Assembly: GCA_023266455.1 (NCBI GenBank)
Contig: JAHFQD010000071.1
Span: 1-8,137 of the forward strand
Length of the DNA stretch: 8,137 bases
Source: Candidatus Muproteobacteria bacterium
Lineage (GTDB): Bacteria > Pseudomonadota > Gammaproteobacteria > Acidiferrobacterales > Sulfurifustaceae
Direction of reading: 5' to 3'
Shown here: piece by piece, positions 6,980 to 8,137 of the stretch
Layout: each line of letters starts with the position of its first letter
Position numbering within the stretch: the stretch's first letter is position 1
Notes under the pieces: model-generated
Told to the model about the DNA's origin: nothing
Database searches by the model: none
Seen by the model: only the letters and a program-made list of their open reading frames with translations
Made by a program: the position numbers and the translations under genes

Positions 6980-7836
6980 CGACTCTTTATCATTATTGCT
7001 CAAACAAATCTTTCCATGCGATTGTGGAAAGCAGAATGATTTGGCTTTCCTCATTGTCATTATCAAATGATTCAATGGAAGGAAAACTCATTGCTGCATT
7101 GTTTAATCAAATAGCAGAAACCGATGGACTTGCTCAAGCCCATACACATCGGCTTCAGGGCTTGGTTTCTTTTCTAGAGAAGATCATTGATGGGCTAGGT
7201 TTTTGTCTTTCAGAGGATGGAGACCTGCTAAGTCAATGGCGTGGCTATGCTGCGGATGCTTCTGGCGTTTCTATAGGATTTTCAAAAGAGTATTTGGAGA
7301 AATTTGGAGAAAATCGAGAGCAGGCAGAAATGGGTTTCACGTTGCAGAAAGTTGAATACGATCCTGAAACTCAAGAAGGTTTAGTTAAGCCTACCTACAT
7401 GAAGGTTAAACAACTTATTGATCAAGGTGCATTCAAAATTTTCGGTAGGCGCAGCCTGTTAGATATGCGAAATGATGATGAAATAGAGAAAGAAGATGGA
7501 GAAATTAAAAGCGCATTTTCACGTCTGTCTATGACAATACTGCCTTTGTTCGCAGAGCTTTATTTATTGAAAACCTGGGCTTTCCGAGAGGAGCGTGAAT
7601 GGCGTTTAATCTCTTACTTTTTAAAAAATGGAGATGAGACTTGTTCGTTCCGTGCAGTTAGTGATCGAATAATTCCATTTAGGAAGTTCGAGTTAGCTGC
7701 TTCAGTAGGGAATCCTATTGTTGAAGTAATTCTGGGCCCTAAAAACATTACACCTGAATATGTAATCGAAAGTTTTTTGAAGCAAAATGGTTTTGGGGCC
7801 GTAAAAATCTCGCGTTCGAAAGCCACATATCGATAA
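6976..7836 (+). CDS. DUF2971-like protein of unknown function
   Basis: This 286-residue soluble-looking protein resembles the DUF2971 family by its pattern of motifs: TLYHYCSNKSF near the N-terminus (H6), IWLSSLSLSNDSMEGK, then FCLSEDGDLLSQWRGYA (C77 to Y91) followed by GVSIGFS, a late KTWAFREEREWRLI (E205, E206, E208, W209, R210), and VILGPKNITPEYVI with a C-terminal SRSKATYR. I see no signal peptide or membrane span. The biochemical role of the family is not established to my knowledge. The early His, middle Ser/Tyr and late Glu arrangement recalls ADP-ribosyltransferase-like folds, which is inference only. The start is fixed: an in-frame TAG at 6961 lies just upstream and the next ATG falls inside the conserved region. 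It is translationally coupled to the small frame before it (ATGA). Its strong A+T richness against recG indicates horizontal transfer. Such genes are often accessory. Confidence 0.8.
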   Translation: MTTLYHYCSNKSFHAIVESRMIWLSSLSLSNDSMEGKLIAALFNQIAETDGLAQAHTHRLQGLVSFLEKIIDGLGFCLSEDGDLLSQWRGYAADASGVSIGFSKEYLEKFGENREQAEMGFTLQKVEYDPETQEGLVKPTYMKVKQLIDQGAFKIFGRRSLLDMRNDDEIEKEDGEIKSAFSRLSMTILPLFAELYLLKTWAFREEREWRLISYFLKNGDETCSFRAVSDRIIPFRKFELAASVGNPIVEVILGPKNITPEYVIESFLKQNGFGAVKISRSKATYR

Positions 7837-7851
7837 CGAAAGCATTAATTC

Positions 7852-7882
7852 GTAGGTTGGGGTGAGCGCAGCGAACCCCAAC
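7852..7882. repeat. REP-type palindrome with GTAG head
   Basis: A GTAG tetranucleotide (7852-7855) is followed at once by a palindrome: GTTGGGGT (7856-7863) pairs with ACCCCAAC (7875-7882), with a short inner gc/gc pairing and a small loop. GTAG or GGAG plus a foldback is the usual form of REP elements bound by RAYT transposases, and a RAYT start follows 11 bases later. It lies 15 bp after the DUF2971 stop and could also act as the 3' end of that transcript. Confidence 0.8.
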
Positions 7883-7893
7883 AAAAACCCCAA

Positions 7894-8017
7894 ATGAAAT
7901 ACCGACGCGCCAACACACCCGGTGGTTGTTATTTTTTTACCGTCAATCTCGTCGAAAGAAATCGCATGTTGCTTGTCGATTTCATCGACGTATTACGCGA
8001 CGCGGTTCGATTGGTTC
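7894..8017 (+). pseudogene. REP-associated tyrosine transposase (RAYT), N-terminal fragment cut by IS
   Basis: The frame reads MKYRRANTPGGCYFFTVNLV, then ERNRMLLVDFIDVLRDAVRLV. This is the characteristic opening of RAYT (Y1/HUH-like, IS200/IS605-related) proteins, which bind REP hairpins and normally run well over 100 residues. Homology stops after about 40 codons, around 8014; the frame then runs through IS sequence to a stop at 8038-8040. The HUH motif and catalytic tyrosine lie in the lost part, so the product is not functional. No ribosome site is visible before the ATG because the REP palindrome occupies that space. The break coincides with the IS end, so insertion is the likely cause. 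The remainder may lie beyond the right edge on the far side of the IS. Confidence 0.8.
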
Positions 8018-8137
8018 CGACATCCCCCCATCTTGAGTAGCAATTGGCTCTAGAGTCCGGTAGTTACTGTAACCGTCTTTGCAACCAATTGTCTTGCATA
8101 CGCACTGGGCGTTAATCCGCCGAGCGCTTTCTTTGGC
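8018..8137 (-). mobile_element. IS3-family insertion sequence, one end only
   Basis: From about 8018 the sequence leaves the RAYT frame and reads cgacatcccccca, a C-rich end like those of several IS3-family elements (typically TGA-n-C-n-CCCC). It is followed about 20 bases later by the stop of a transposase on the minus strand. This end is therefore the right end of the element, downstream of orfB. The exact boundary is uncertain by several bases because the other end and the target duplication are outside the window. Confidence 0.75.
8050..8137 (-). CDS. IS3-family transposase OrfB (rve integrase), C-terminus only
   Basis: Read on the minus strand, the last 28 codons before the TAG (complement of 8050-8052) give PKKALGGLTPSAYARQLV and then AKTVTVTTGL. 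The pattern R-P-K-K-A-L-G-G-L-T-P-x-x-Y-A is the typical end of the DDE integrase-type OrfB in the IS3 family (IS407/IS1222-like groups). The catalytic D, D and E residues lie off the right edge, so activity cannot be judged. OrfB is normally made by a -1 frameshift from orfA, also outside the window. Confidence 0.85.
   Translation of the reverse strand, partial: PKKALGGLTPSAYARQLVAKTVTVTTGL

Noticed and set aside
1..8137. CRISPR array, tRNA or rRNA genes
   Set aside because: I found no regularly spaced direct repeats and no cloverleaf or rRNA-like sequence in the gaps between genes.

Overview
The window looks like a gammaproteobacterial chromosome, probably from a Xanthomonas- or Pseudomonas-like lineage. 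The evidence is the G+C-rich conserved run rpoZ, spoT, a Rid-family gene and recG, preceded by the lipopolysaccharide gene waaA. From memory of related genomes, rpoZ-spoT-ridA-recG is a familiar order there. I cannot name the genus.

Layout: positions 1-1239 hold most of waaA (Kdo transferase; its N-terminus lies off the left edge). A 251-bp gap follows, carrying a near-perfect 24-bp-arm hairpin. Next comes a compact probable operon: rpoZ (RNA polymerase omega), spoT (bifunctional (p)ppGpp synthetase/hydrolase, overlapping the end of rpoZ in another frame), and a ridA-like gene with an unusual lysine-rich tail. A second gap (4453-4660) carries two more imperfect hairpins, one related to the first. 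recG, the branch-migration helicase, follows from a TTG start.

Right after recG the composition changes abruptly. By hand count 7021-7080 is 33% G+C, against 72% for 5581-5640 inside recG. This AT-rich block (about 6749-7850) looks horizontally acquired. It holds a gene for a DUF2971-like protein and, directly upstream, a 59-codon reading frame for a small hydrophobic protein. The two overlap by the four bases ATGA. The downstream gene has no well-placed ribosome binding site, so the small frame is probably translated and coupled to it. This two-gene cassette is the best candidate here for an undescribed system; its function is unknown.

The right end is a mobile-element scar. A REP-type palindrome with a GTAG head sits just before the first ~40 codons of a REP-associated tyrosine transposase (RAYT). 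That gene is cut off by the end of an IS3-family insertion sequence, whose transposase C-terminus reads on the minus strand off the right edge. The region downstream of recG therefore appears to be a repeated insertion site.

Working together: rpoZ, spoT and ridA join transcription, stringent response and metabolite damage control in one unit. waaA (envelope) and recG (DNA repair) flank it as housekeeping genes. The DUF2971 cassette and the mobile elements are accessory.
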